Shown: positions 23,870 to 35,513, counted from the stretch's first letter. The stretch: DNA of 64,000 nt from Bos javanicus (GCF_032452875.1 NC_083876.1:3472001-3536000), one strand, 5' to 3'. Program-made: numbers and translations. The notes: generated by a model not told the origin, from the letters alone.

Positions 23870-24088
23870 GCTTGCTGCTGCTAAGTCACTTCAGTCTTAT
23901 CCGACTCTGTACGACCCCATAGACGGCAGCCCACCAGGCCCCCCGTCCCTGGGATTCTCCAGGCAAGACCACTGGAGTGGGTTGCCATTTCCTTCTCCAA
24001 CGCCTGAAAGTGAAAAGTGAAAGTGAAGTCGCTCAGTCGTGTCCGACCCTCAGCGACCATGGGATTTTCCAGACAAGAGTACTAGAGG
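23870..24088 (-). mobile_element. Bov-A2 SINE (antisense), truncated
   Basis: First monomer complete ('tgctgctgctaagtcac', 'accactggagtgggtt'), linker 'gaaagtgaaaagtg', second monomer broken after 'caagagtactagagg' where BovB-associated sequence starts. Confidence 0.88.
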
Positions 24089-24111
24089 CCTACAAAGAAA
24101 AATACTGCAAC

Positions 24112-24560
24112 TATGTGCAGCGCCGCGGCGGCTGCGACCGGCGCACTAAGTGCGGCCGAGAGGAGCTACCCCAAGTCCGAGGTCAGGGGTAGAAGGCGGG
24201 AGGACCCCATGCCCGAAGGGCAGTGGCCAGGAGGAGTTACCCCACGTCCGAGGTCAGGGGCAGTGGCCAAGAGTGCCAGGCTGCGACGGCGCAGGAATGG
24301 CAGAGAGGAGCTACCCTGAGTCTAATGTCAGGGGCGGTGGCCGAGAGAGGATACCCCGTGAAGGAGGTCAGGGGCGGGGGCCGGCCCGGAGGAGCTACCC
24401 CACGCCCAAGGCCAGAGGCGGTGGCCAGGAGGACCAACCCCACATCCAAGGAGCAATGACTGTGCAGGCGCAGGAGGGTCTAGAAGAGCTATCCCACGTT
24501 AAAAGTCAGGAACGGCGGCGGTGAGGAGATATCCCTCATCCAAGGTAAGGAGAAGCAGCT
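24112..24560 (+). promoter_or_regulatory. GC-rich tandem-repeat 5' leader of BovB, probable internal promoter
   Basis: Irregular tandem units of roughly 40-70 bp, each with 'gaggagctacccc' and 'ggtcaggggcggtggcc'-type halves, at about 24160, 24231, 24304, 24389 and a partial at 24430. This is the only strongly GC/CpG-rich stretch in the window. By analogy with other LINEs it should be the promoter region, but no promoter activity can be read from sequence. Open frames across it reflect the repeat composition, not coding. Confidence 0.6.
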
Positions 24561-25049
24561 GCACTTTGCTGGAGCAGCCGTGAAGAGATACCCTACGCCC
24601 AAGGTAAGAGAAACCCAAGTAAGATGGTAGGTGTTGCAAGAGGGCATCAGAGGGCAGACACACTGAAACCATACTCACAGAAAACTAGTCAATCTAATCA
24701 CACTAGGACCACAGCCTAGTCTAACTCAATGAAACTAAGCCATGCCCATGGGGCAACCCAAGATGAGCAGGTTACGGTGGAGAGATCTGACAGAATGTGG
24801 TCCACTGGAGAAGGAAATGGCAAACCACTTCAATATTCTTTCCTTGAGAACCCCATGAACAGTATGAAAAGGCAAAATGATAGGATACTGAAAGAGGAAC
24901 TCCCCAGGTCAATAGGGGCCCAATATGATACTGGAGATGGGTGGAGAAATAACTCCAGAAAGAATGAAGGGATGGAGCCAAAGCAAAAACAATACCCAGC
25001 TGTGGATGTGACTGGTAATAGAAGCATGGTCTGATGCTGTAAAGAGCAA

Positions 25050-27850
25050 TATTGCATAGGAACCTGGAATGTCAAGTCCAAGAATTAAGGCAAATTGGAA
25101 GTGGTCAAACAAGAGATGGCAAGAGTGAATGTCGACATTCTAGGAATCAGCGAACTAAAATGGACTGGAATGGGTGAATTTAACTCAGATGACCATTATA
25201 TCTACTACTGTGGGCAGGAATCCCTCAGAAGAAATGGAGTAGCAATCATGGTCAACAGAAGAGTTCGAAATGCAGTACTTGGATGCAATCTAAAAGCGAC
25301 AGAATGATCTCTGTTCATTTCCAAGGAAAACCATTCAACATCACAGTAATCCAAGTCTATGCCCCAACCGGTAATGCTGAAGAAGCTGAAGTTGAACGGT
25401 TCTATGAAAACCTACAAGACCTTTGAGAACTAACACCCAAAAAACATGTCCTTTTCATTATAGGGGACTGGGATGCAAAAGTAGGAAGTCAAGAAGCACC
25501 TGGATTAACAGGCAAGTTTGCCCTTGGTATATGGAATGAAGCAGGGCAAAAGCTAGTAAATTTTTGCCAAGAGAACACACTAGTCATAGAAAACACCCTC
25601 TTCCAACAACACAAGAGAAGACACTACACATGGATATCACCAGGTGATCAACACCAAAATCAGATTGATTATATTCTTTGCACCCAAAGATGGAGGAACT
25701 CTATACAGCCAGCAAAAAAAAAAAAAGACTGGGAGCTGACTGTGGCTCAGATCATGAACTTCTTATTACCAAATTCAGACTTAAATTGAAGAAAGTATTC
25801 AAAACCACTAGACAATTCAGGTATGACCTAAATCAAATCTCCTATGATTATACAATGGAAGTGAGAAATAGATTTAAGGGCCTAGATCTGATAGACAGAG
25901 TGCCTGATGAACTATGGATGGAGGTTCATGACATTGTGCAGGAGACAGGGATCGAGACCATCCCAGTGGAAAAGAAATGCAAAAAAGCAAAATGGCTGTC
26001 TGGGGAGGCCTTACAAATAACTGTGAAAAGAAGAAAAGCAAAAAGCAAAGGAGAAAAGAAAAGGTATAAGAATCTGAATGCAGAGTTCCAAAGAATACCA
26101 AGAAGAGATAAGAAAGCCTTCCTCAGCAATCAATGCAAAGAAATAGAGGAAAACAACAGAATGGGAAAGACTAGAGATCTCTTCAAGAAAATTGGAGATA
26201 CCAAGGGAACATTTCATGCAAAGATGGGCTCGATAAAGAACAGAAATAGTATGGGCCTAACAGAAGCAGAAGATATTAAGAAGAGGTGGCAGGAATACAC
26301 AGAAGAACTGTACAAAAAAGATCTTCATGACCGAGATAATCACGATGATGTGATCACTGACCAGACATCCTGGAATGTGAAGTCAAGTGGGCCTTAGAAA
26401 GCATCAGTATGAACAAAGCTAGTGGAAGTGATGGAATTCCAGTTGAGCTCTTTCAAATCCTGAAAGATGATGCTGTGAAAGTGCTGCACTCAATATGCCA
26501 GCAAATTTGGAAAACTCAGCAGTGGCCACAGGACTGGAAAAGGTCAGTTTTCATTCCAATCCCAAAGAAGGGCCATGCCAAAGAATGCTCAAACTACCGC
26601 CCAATTGCACTCATCTCACATGCTAGTAAAGTAATGCTCAAAATTCTCCAAGCCAGGCTTCAGCAATACGTGAACTGTGAACTTCCTGATGCTCAAGCTG
26701 GTTTGAGAAAAGGTAGAGGAACCAGAGATCAAATTGCCAATATCCGCTGGATCATGGAAAAAGCAAGGGAGTTCCAGAAAAACATCTATTTCTGCTTTAT
26801 TGACTATGCCAAAGCCTTTGACTGTGTGGATCACAATAAACTGTGGAAAATTCTGAAAGAGATCAGAATACCAGACCACCTGACCTGCCTCTTGAGAAAT
26901 CTGTATGCAGGTCAGGAAGCAACAGTTAGAACTGGACATGGAACAACAGACTGGTTTCAAATAGGAAAAGGAGTACGTCAAGGCTGTATATTATCACCCT
27001 GCTTGTTTAACTTATATACAGAGTACATCATGAGAAATGCTGGACTGGAAGAACACAAGCTGGAATCAAGATTGCTGGGAGAAATATCAATAACCTCAGA
27101 TATGCAGATCATACCACCCTTATGGCAGAAAGTGAAGAGGACTTAAAAAGCCTCTTGATGAAAGTGAAAGTGGAGACTGAAAAAGTTGGCTTAAAGCTCA
27201 ACATTCAGAAAACGAAGATCATGGCATCCGGTCCCATCACTTCATGGGAAATAGATGGGGAAACAGTGGAGTGTCAGACTTTACTTTTTGGGCTCCAAAA
27301 TCACTGCAGATGGTGACTGCAGCCATGAAGTTAAAAGACGCTTACTCCTTGGAAGGAAAGTTATGACCAAGCTAGATAGCATATTCAATAGCAGAAACAT
27401 TACTTTGCCAACAAAGGTCCGTCTAGTCAAGGCTATGGTTTTTCCAGTGGTCATGTATGGATGTGAGAGTTGGATTGTGAAGAGGGCTGAGCGCTGAAGA
27501 ATTGATGCTTTTGAACTGTGGTGTTGGAGAAGACTCCTGAGAGTCCCTTGGACTGCAAAGAGATCCAACCAGTCCCTTTTGAAGGAGATGAGCCCTGGGA
27601 TTTCTTTGGAGGGAATGATGCTGAAGCTGAAACTCCAGTATTTTGGCCACCTCATGTGAAGAGTTGACTCATTGGAAAAGACTCTGATGCTGGGAGGGAT
27701 TGGGGGCAGGAGAAGAATGGGATGACCGCGGACAAGATGGCTGGATGACATCTCTGACTCGATGGACGTGAGTCTGAGTGAACTCCAGGAGTTGGTGATG
27801 GACAGCGAGGCCTGGTCTGCTGTGATTCATGGGGTCGCGAAGAGTCGGAT
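25050..27850 (+). pseudogene. BovB endonuclease-RT polyprotein, broken
   Basis: APE-type endonuclease then RTE-type RT, acting in target-primed reverse transcription. The endonuclease starts in one frame (LGISELKWTGMGEF at ~25140). It shifts near 25292 (lost A), meets a stop TGA at 25424-25426 where a Leu codon is expected, continues with GDWDAKVGSQ, shifts again at an A13 run (25714-25726), then shows the SDHELL catalytic motif. A ~7-base loss near 26363 shifts into the RT frame (26409-27146), which has CFIDYAKAFDCVDH and SPCLFNLY. The catalytic box reads YADH instead of YADD. A stop at 27495-27497 and more shifts follow. At least four frameshifts: dead. Confidence 0.88.
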
Positions 27851-27876
27851 ACGACTGAGTGACTGAACTGAACTGA

Positions 27877-28179
27877 TGCGATTTATTTTTGTCTGATATA
27901 AGCATTTTTTCCACCAAATTAAAAACACTTTTCTACAATAATTTGTTTTATTATTTTTTTTTCTTTCTAAGTTCTTACAATATGTTTAGGTCTTAGGCAG
28001 TTAGAATTTAAATAATAATAATAACCTAAATGGCAGAAGAGCCTGGCTTGTGAAGTAATAGAATAAGGTGGTGAAACCAGCATCAAGCATTCATCAATGA
28101 AGACAGTAAATCATCATACCATCTCATCTACCTTAGTTACAACCCGTCAGTATGTTCAAGCCTAAAAATTTGTATCCCT
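27877..28179. other. Unique AT-rich sequence
   Basis: Nothing recognised between the BovB tail and the Bov-A2 target duplication. Confidence 0.5.
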
Positions 28180-28191
28180 AGCCAAAGGTTT

Positions 28192-28471
28192 AGGAGGAGG
28201 CGATGGCACCCCACTCCAGTACCCTTGCCTGGCAAACCCCATGGTCAGAGGAGCCTGTCCTCTGCATGGCTGCAGTCCATGGGGTCGCGAAGAGTCGGAC
28301 ACGACTGAGCGATTTCACTTTCACTTTTCACTTTCATGCATTGGAGAAGGAAATGGCAACCCACTCTAGTGTTCTTTTCTGGAGAATCCCAGGGACGGGG
28401 GAGCCTGGTGGGTTGCTGTCTATGGGGTCACACAGAGTCGGACACGACTGAAGAGACTTAGCGGCAGCAGC
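28192..28471 (+). mobile_element. Bov-A2 SINE with perfect TSD
   Basis: Complete two-monomer Bov-A2 with AGC-type tail, flanked by identical 12-bp copies of 'agccaaaggttt' at 28180-28191 and 28472-28483. Confidence 0.95.
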
Positions 28472-28512
28472 AGCCAAAGGTTTTAAGGAAAAAGAACACA
28501 TTTCACATATCA

Positions 28513-28768
28513 CCATTTTTTTTTTTTTGATTTTTTTTAAAATTTTATTTTATTTTTAAACTTTACATAATTGTATTAGTTTTGCAAATATCAAAATGAA
28601 TCCATCACAGGTATACATGTGCTCCCCATCCTGAACCCTCCTCCCTCCTCCTTCCCCATACCATCCCTCTGGGTCGTCCCAGTGCACTAGCCCCAAGCAT
28701 CCAGTATCGTGCATTGAACCTGGACTGGCATCTCGTTTCATACATGATATTTTACATGTTTCAATTTT
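28513..28768 (-). mobile_element. L1 3' end (antisense)
   Basis: T-rich tail, 'aactttacataattg', 'tgaatccatcacagg', the C-rich block and 'ttacatgtttcaa' at the truncation: ruminant L1 3'UTR, ~250 bp. Confidence 0.9.
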
Positions 28769-28939
28769 AAAGAACATGTTTTCAGGACTATAAATCAAGC
28801 CAATATGCAACATTTCAGACACTGCTCCTACTGCAATTAACACACAAGATACTAAATAACTTACAAAACTTATACTTTTAAAAGACATGCTAAAATACTC
28901 TTTCCATCAGATGAGCCTCCTATACTATCACAGTAATAT

Positions 28940-28968
28940 GATTTGTGTGTCCCTGAGAGGGAGGATGG
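28940..28968. repeat. 29-bp segment repeated at 32108-32136
   Basis: 27 of 29 bases match the segment at 32108-32136. 'aaagactctagta' just downstream also parallels 'aaagattttagtg' at the second site. Probably fragments of one unidentified repeat. Confidence 0.6.
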
Positions 28969-29013
28969 TATATAGATCATTATCTTGGGGAAAGACTCTA
29001 GTATTTCAAATAG

Positions 29014-31104
29014 CTCAGTTCAATTCAGTCGCTCAGATGTGTCTGACTCTTTGTAGCATTGCAAAGAATTGCAGCCTTCTTTGATCCCATGAATTGCAGC
29101 ATTCTAGGCCTCCCTGTCCATCACCATCTCCCAGAATTCATCCAGACTCACATCTATTGAGTCAGTGATGCAATCCAGCCATCTCATCCTCTGTTTTCCC
29201 CTTTTCCTCTTGCCCCCAACCCCTGCCAGTATCAGAGTCTTTTCCAATGAGTCAACTCTTCGCATGAGGTGGCCAAAGTACTGCAGTTTCAGCTTAAGCA
29301 TATTCCTTCCAAAGAACACCCAGGGCCAATCTGCTTTAGAATGGACTGGTTGGATCTCCTTGCAGTCCAAGGGACTCCCAAGAGTCTTCTATGACACCAC
29401 TGTTCAAAAGCATCAATTCTTCAGTGCTCAGCTTTCTTCACAGTCCAACTCTCACATCCATACATGACCACAGGAAAAACCATAGCCTTGACTAGATGGA
29501 CTTTGAAGGCAATATAATGTCTCTGCTTTTGAATATGCTATCTATGTTGGTCATAACTTTTCTTCCAAGGAATAAGTGTCTTTCAATTCATGGCTGATAT
29601 CACCATCTGCAGTGATTTTGGAGCCCCCAAAATAAAATCTGACACTGTTTCCACTGTTTCCCCATCAATTTCCCATGAAGTGATGGCACCAGATGCCATG
29701 ATCTTCGTTTTCTGAATGTTGAGTTTTAAGCCAACCTTTTCACTCTCCTCTTTCACTTTCATCAACAGGCTTTTTAGTTCCTCTTCACTTTCTGCCATAA
29801 GGGTGGTGTCATCTGCATATCTGAGGTTATTGATTATTCTCCCAGGAATCTTGATTCTAGCTTGTGTTTTTCCAGCTCAGCGTTTCTCATGATGTACTCT
29901 GCATAGAAGTTAAATAAGCAGGGTGACAATATACAGCCTTGACGAACTCCGTTTCCTACTTGGAACCAGTCTGTTGTTCCATGTCCAGTTCTAACTGTTG
30001 CTTCCTGACCTGTATATAGGTTTCTCAAGAGGCAGTATTCTCATCCCTTTCAGAATTTTCCACAGTTTATTTGACCCACAGAGTCAAAGGCTTTGGCATA
30101 GTCAATAAAGCAGAAATTGATGTTTTTCTGGAACTCCCTTGCTTTTTCAAGGATCCAGCGGATATTGGCAATTATCTGGTTCCTCTGCCTTTTCTAAAAC
30201 CAGCTTGAACATCTGGAAGTTCACAGTTTACGTATTGCTGAAGCCTGTCTTGGAGAATTTTGAGCATTACTTTACTAGCGTGTGAGATGAGTGCAATTGT
30301 GTGGTAGTTTGAGCATTCTTTGGCATTGCCTTTATTTGGGATTGGAATGAAAACTGACCTTTTCCAGTTCTGTGGCCACTGCTGAGTTTTCCAAATTTGC
30401 TGGCATATTGAGTGCAGCACTTTCACAGCATCATCTTTCAGGATTTGGAATAGCTCAACTGGAATTCCATCACTTCCACTAGCTTTGTTTGTACTGATGC
30501 TTTCTAAGGCCCACTTGACTTCACATTCCAGGATGTCTGGCTCTAGGTCAGTGATCACACCATCATGATTATCTGGATCGTGATGATCTTTTTTGTACAG
30601 TTCTTCTGTGTATTCTTGCCACCTCTTCTTAATATCTTCTGCTTCTGTTAGGTCTATACCATTTCTGTCTTTTATCGAGCCCATCTTTGCATGAAATGTT
30701 CCCTTGATATCTCTAATTTTCTTGAATTGATCTCTAGTCTTTCCCATTCTGTTGATTTCCTCTCTTTCTTTGCATTGATCACTGAGGAAGGCTTTCTTAT
30801 TTCTTCTTGCTAATCTTTGGAATTCTGCATTCAGATGCTTATATCTTTCCTTTTCTCCTTTGACTTTCGCTTCTCTTCTGTTCACAGCTATTTGTAACGC
30901 CTCCCCAGACAGCCATTTTACTTTTTTGCTTTTCTTTTCCATGGGTATGGTCTCGATCCCTGTCTCCTGTACAATGTCATGAACCTCAGTCCATAGTTCA
31001 TCAGGCACTCTGTCTATCAGATCTAGGCCCTTAAATCTATTTCTCACTTCCACTGTATAATCATAAGGGATTTGATTTAGGTCATACCTGAATGGTCTAG
31101 TGGT
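29014..31104 (-). mobile_element. BovB LINE, 2.1 kb, with 10-bp TSD (antisense)
   Basis: Minus-strand BovB lacking leader and endonuclease, 3' tail at 29014, 5' truncation at 31104. Perfect target duplication 'tttcaaatag' at 29004-29013 and 31105-31114. A small internal duplication (~29060-29100, 'gaattgcagc' twice) disturbs its 3' region. Confidence 0.93.
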
Positions 31105-31110
31105 TTTCAA
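29104..31110 (-). pseudogene. BovB linker-RT-C-terminal pseudogene
   Basis: Contains the longest uninterrupted BovB frame in the window: 312 codons at 30172-31110 covering the linker (RYDLNQIPYDYTVEVRNRF, then LYKKDHHDPDNHDGVI) and the RT fingers (NKASGSDGIPVELFQIL, then KGNAKECSNYH). It stops at a small deletion near 30172 before motif A. The catalytic box downstream reads YADD (29810-29830) in another frame. The C-terminal part is at 29104-29370 and 29583-29798. Not functional, because it lacks the endonuclease and is frameshifted. Confidence 0.85.
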
Positions 31111-31207
31111 ATAGTATATCTAGATAATATTCATTTGTCAAACAGAAGTACAAGTGGCATCTTAGTTATTCATAAAGAATTGCTGTCTTCCTAAGCACTT
31201 GGAAAAA

Positions 31208-31232
31208 AATAAATATCATATATGTATATATA
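31208..31232. repeat. (TA)n simple repeat
   Basis: TATA-rich tract at the SINE insertion point; part may be target duplication with 'catatatatgtt' at ~31433. Confidence 0.7.
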
Positions 31233-31430
31233 TATTGCTCAGTCATGTCTGACTCTTTGTGGATCATGGACTGTAGCCTACCAGATTCATCTTTCCATAG
31301 AATTTTCCAGGCAAGAATACTGGAGCAGATTTCCATTTCCTACACCTTGGGATCTCCCTGACCCAGGAATCAAATCTACATCTTCCACATTGCAGGCAGA
31401 ATCTTTACCATTGGAGCGACCAGGGAAGAA
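31233..31430 (-). mobile_element. Bov-tA SINE
   Basis: Antisense: 'tgctcagtcatgtctgac', 'ggcaagaatactggagc', 'ggaatcaaatctacat' (B-box region), 'accattggagcgacc' (head). Confidence 0.88.
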
Positions 31431-32307
31431 CCATATATATGTTATTTGTATTCAACTTTCTAAGTTATTTTAAAATAACAGCATAATATACGTTTCTTCA
31501 AACTAGTCAAGTAGGTTAAACAAAATCACCTGAGAGCTCACTTTTGATCAATCATGGGTCTTATATATGCTAATTCATCAGTTAAATTTGCTTCCTTCTT
31601 AAATACTTCTTTAAACTTTCTTACCTTTAAATTAATGTTAACAATAGCACTTGATTTAGGCTAGGTAGAAATAATTTTAATTTATTATATTCTACTTGCA
31701 CATTTACTTATTTATCATCATGTTTATATTTTGATTGTTATTGTTTTGAATATGATTAATGTGGTTTCTTGGATGCTTATTTGTGCTCATGGTGAAGTTG
31801 ACCTTTGCAAAGTTTCACTCCTCTAGTAATTTATCATTTCCAAATTGGTTCAAAGCTGTGTATTGCTATATTGCAAGTCACTTGCTTTTTTATTTTGAAA
31901 ATGCATTTTATTTTTAATTGAAGATAACTTTAAATTTCCTTTACTAAATAGTTTTTTTGAATTCTACTTTATATTATGCATCTTACTAGGTACTTGTTGA
32001 TTGCAAGGAAAAAACAGATGCAAATATTGCTTTGAAGTTCACAGTAAAATAAAGAGACACAGAATCAAAGAGATGAGATGGAGGAAGACCCCAATTTCAT
32101 ACACATAGATTTGTGTGTCCCTGAGAGGTAAGATGGAAAAGATTTTAGTGTAGAAACCAGGAGGAGACTTTGCTTGTGTCAACTGAAAATAACAGGTCCA
32201 AGGTAAAACAGAAACATCAGTTAAAACAGGAATGTCCTAACGTTTAATAAGAGACCATGGCCACAAATGTGCTAAATATCTCATCACAGTTTAACTTTTA
32301 AAACATA
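31431..32307. other. Unique AT-rich sequence
   Basis: No gene seen. It contains the second copy of the 29-bp repeat at 32108-32136. Confidence 0.5.
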
Positions 32308-32319
32308 TTTAAATATTAA

Positions 32320-32513
32320 AGTGAAGTGAAGTCGCTCAGTTGTGTCCGACTCTTTGTGACCCCATGGACTCTCCGTCCATGGGATTCGCCAGGCAAGAAT
32401 ACTGTAGTGGGTTACCATTTCCTTCTCCAGGGGATCTTTCCAACCCAGGGATAAAACCTGAGTATCCCACATTGGAGGCAGATGTTTTAACCTCTGAGCC
32501 ACCAGGGAAATTT
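32320..32513 (-). mobile_element. Bov-tA SINE with perfect TSD
   Basis: Antisense Bov-tA flanked by identical 12-bp 'tttaaatattaa' at 32308-32319 and 32514-32525. Confidence 0.95.
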
Positions 32514-32525
32514 TTTAAATATTAA

Positions 32526-32944
32526 GACATATATTAAATCCTACAGTTGTATTATATGAAATGCCCTTTCATATCCTATGTTAGACTGTAATGTTTTTCA
32601 TATGTCATCATATCTAAGTCACACTTTCCACATTTGTCATGTCTGATATTAGAATGCACCTTGCATGTATCCTTAATGTTAAGACATCACTGCTCATCAC
32701 AAGGACTGTCATGTTTTATTTTGTCCCTACTTTCCCCTTATCCCTGCCTTTCTCTCAGAGGAAATCATTTGTAACATGCTTGATATATGTTCTTAAACTT
32801 AGATGTATCTTTGTGAAAAATATGGCTCAGTTTCTGTGTGTTTCAATTCCATTAGGGTTTTAGAAATCCCACCTCTGTTCTAGTTATCTAATCCAACCTT
32901 GTTTAGGGACTGATCCATGCTGCATATCTGGTTTATTGTTTGTT
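32526..32944. other. Unique sequence
   Basis: Nothing recognised; the 74-codon frame at 32639-32863 has no domain. Confidence 0.45.
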
Positions 32945-32954
32945 ATGCTATGTG

Positions 32955-33089
32955 GCTGGAGAAGGAAATGGCAACCCACTCCAGTGTTCTTGGCTGGAGA
33001 ATCCAAGGGACGGGGTAGCCTGATGGGCTGCCATCTATGGGGTCGCACAGAGTTGGACATTACTGAAGCGACTTAGCAGCAGCAGCAGC
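32955..33089 (+). mobile_element. Bov-A monomer SINE with perfect TSD
   Basis: Single Bov-A unit ('ggcaacccactccagtg', 'gggtcgcacagagttgg') with AGC tail, flanked by 10-bp 'atgctatgtg' at 32945-32954 and 33090-33099. Confidence 0.93.
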
Positions 33090-33099
33090 ATGCTATGTG

Positions 33100-33260
33100 A
33101 CATTTCATAGTGTGACTTACTACATTTTTAAAAATCCATTATTATAAGGATGGACACACAGGTTGCTTCCATCTCGCTGTTGCCATATATAGCGTCTTTG
33201 CATGAATCCTTGCAAGAATTACCCTGAGATTTGTATTCATCAAAGGAGTCCTTGTATGCA
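33100..33260 (-). repeat. Possible old L1 ORF2 C-terminal fragment (antisense)
   Basis: 'ggatggacacacaggttgc' and 'gtctttgcatgaatcc' parallel the region at 48980-49040 of a young L1. Diverged; the call is tentative. Confidence 0.4.
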
Positions 33261-33594
33261 CTTCTAAACTCATTTTTCTCAGTATTGAATAATTTCATTT
33301 CATCCAGTGATAATGGATTTACAAATCATCCTTCCATTATTCAATAAATGACACTAAGGCAAGAGGTTAACCATGTCCACAAGTAATAAGATGGATGTCT
33401 ATTTTACTTCTTACACCAAAAAGAATTCCACAAGGAAAATAGTCAAAGATTAAGAATAAATAAATTTACATGACTACTGGGATTAAAAAAAAAAACATAC
33501 ATAGAAGAATCCATAAGACATCTTTCCTTCTCCTTCTTCTTTTTTTTTTTTTTTGGCTCCTCTATCATCCTTCTTCATTTTGCCTATCTCTCTA

Positions 33595-34150
33595 TCATCC
33601 ATTCCTCTCACAAGTGTCAGACTGATAATTTTTAGAATACTGATCAATAATGCACTTCATCTATTTTAAAAGAATATCTCATAACTTTCCTTTACCCATT
33701 CTAGTACCTACAGATCTCCTACCAAGGTTTAGAGCAGGCTCTGATTCCTGCCTTCTCTTAAAATGTCTCCAGTACTGACTTCTCTGATACAGGCTGTGCT
33801 ACAGTTGATTATGACATTCTGTCTTCTCCTATTTGGGAACCAAAACCTCATTTTATTAAGATCTAAGCTTAAATGTCAACTTTCCGGGCACTTTTTGACT
33901 ACTCACTCTAAAGTACCTACTCAGGCAATGGATCCTCTCTAGAATGGAATTATTTTTTATAGAATTTATTGCTGTTATAGATATAGAATGTATTTGTATG
34001 TTGATTTTTCTACTCCTCTTCACAAACAAGTGCTTAAGAAGGTTAGAAACCTTTCTTGACAAATGAATTCCTGTTTTCTTAGAACCTAGAACAGTTTAAG
34101 GAACACACATGCTCACAACAGTTTGCTCAATAAGTAAATAAATGAGTCAA
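33595..34150 (+). repeat. L2 LINE 3' region
   Basis: Ordered L2 blocks: 'ctgataatttttagaat', 'aagcttaaatgtcaac', and the terminal 'agaacctagaacagt' to 'gctcaataagtaaat' at 34080-34145. A T-run lies just upstream at 33540-33554. Confidence 0.7.
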
Positions 34151-34815
34151 AACATTTTAGTAGAAAGCTTTGTAATTTCATCACAGTTTAGAAATAGTTC
34201 ATAATGTCTTTAGTTGTATTCCTTTAGCTTTAAAAACACTTCTCTGGATCCAGTTTAAATCTACAAAGGCATATGGAGAGTCTAAACATCAAACTGTGGC
34301 CAACAAGATACTCTCAACATGTCATATCCTCTAGACTAGTGACTGGTGTCTCAGAAATGATGCTCTCCATGTATATAGGTCCTGTGGAGGTTAGAAGCAG
34401 TTTTCTCCCCACCTTGTTTGCACTGGTTCCCTATTGTTCTATAGGGATTATGTCTCTATCCTGTCTCCTTGATTTTGTCTCAAAAGTAAAAGGGTCTTTT
34501 CCTATTAATTTTATTTGAGTTTACTAGAGCTAGTTAAATCTTATATTAAATTTCTACAAGTTTCAAAATAAGGTATAATTGACAAGCCAAAAAGTTATAT
34601 TAATTTGAGCTTACGTACATAATATTTATGCTGATTTTACATGATCAAATGTATTATTTTTTATAATATCAAACAGACAAATTAGCTTATCATTCAGGAG
34701 GCAATGGGTACCTCTACGTACATATATGCATATGTGTGTATGTTAGTTTTATGTGTTAACTTGGCTAAATTATGGTATTCTGTTTTGAGGCAAACATCAA
34801 TCTGCATGTTGCAGT
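34151..34815. other. Unclassified sequence
   Basis: The 81-codon frame at 34273-34518 has no recognisable domain. Otherwise AT-rich. Confidence 0.4.
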
Positions 34816-34829
34816 GAAGATATATTTTA

Positions 34830-35213
34830 TTTTATTTATTTATTTATTTTTCTGGTAGATGACATTATAGAGACTTTTAATTTTCTTTTTATATTTATTT
34901 ATTTTTAATTAATTTATTTAAATTGGAGGCTAATTAGTTTACAATATTGTGGTGGCTTTTGCCATACATTGACATGAATCAGCTATCGGTGTACATGTGT
35001 CTCCCCATTCCAAACATCCCTCCCACCTTCCTCCCCATCCCATCCCTCTGGATTGTCCCACTGCACCAACTTTGAGTGACCTGTTTCATGCATCAAAATT
35101 GGACTGGACAATTTCACATAAGATAATAAACATGTTTCTCTCAAATGACCCCACTTTTGCCTTCTCCCACAGAATCCAAAAGTCTGTTCTTTATACTTGT
35201 GTCTCTTTTATTG
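34830..35213 (-). mobile_element. L1 3' end with 14-bp TSD and possible 3' transduction (antisense)
   Basis: Ruminant L1 tail ('ttggaggctaattag', C-rich block) flanked by 'gaagatatatttta' at 34816-34829 and 'gaagacatatttta' at 35214-35227. Reading along the element, the L1 end is followed by an A-rich stretch, ~30 bases of non-L1 sequence (34850-34880) and a second A-rich tail before the target duplication. Confidence 0.85.
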
Positions 35214-35227
35214 GAAGACATATTTTA

Positions 35228-35445
35228 GATGTGACTACATTTAAATCCATAGATTCTGAATAAAGTGCTTTATCCCTGCCTAATGTTGATGCATCACACA
35301 ATTATTTAAAGCCTTAAGAGAAAATCCTGAGACGCATCACAGAGGAGAAATCCTGCATTCATACTGCTTGAAGACTCAGAGCTCCTTCATTACCTGTCCC
35401 ATACATCTCCAGCCTGCTATACTGCAGCCAGCTATATACTGACCA
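35228..35445. other. Unique sequence
   Basis: No feature recognised. Confidence 0.4.
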
Positions 35446-35503
35446 AGATATATATGCATATATATATATATATATACACACATATATATATATATGCATA
35501 AAT
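35446..35503. repeat. (TA)n/(CA)n microsatellite
   Basis: Two TA runs separated by ACACAC and GCATA. Confidence 0.9.
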
Positions 35504-35513
35504 ACGTGAACAT

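Larger units (their letters stand above)
24112..27876 (+). mobile_element. Near-full-length BovB LINE (sense)
   Basis: ~3.76 kb RTE-type LINE. Order: GC-rich tandem leader (24112-24610), AT-richer leader (24611-25030), endonuclease (25050-25770), linker (25770-26400), RT (26400-27200), C-terminal region (27200-27850), TGAACTGAACTG tail (~27862-27876). It is the most complete BovB in the window and the only one with the GC-rich leader. The exact 5' base is uncertain, since 24089-24111 resemble neither neighbour, and no target-site duplication was seen. It is inactive because of stops and frameshifts. Confidence 0.92.

Noticed and set aside
24150..24524. 124-codon open frame in the GC-rich BovB leader
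   Set aside because: The frame follows the tandem repeat and GC-rich codon composition; several overlapping frames on both strands are equally open. No domain.
24112..27876. Near-full-length BovB as an active element
   Set aside because: Stops, at least four frameshifts and a YADH catalytic box rule out activity.
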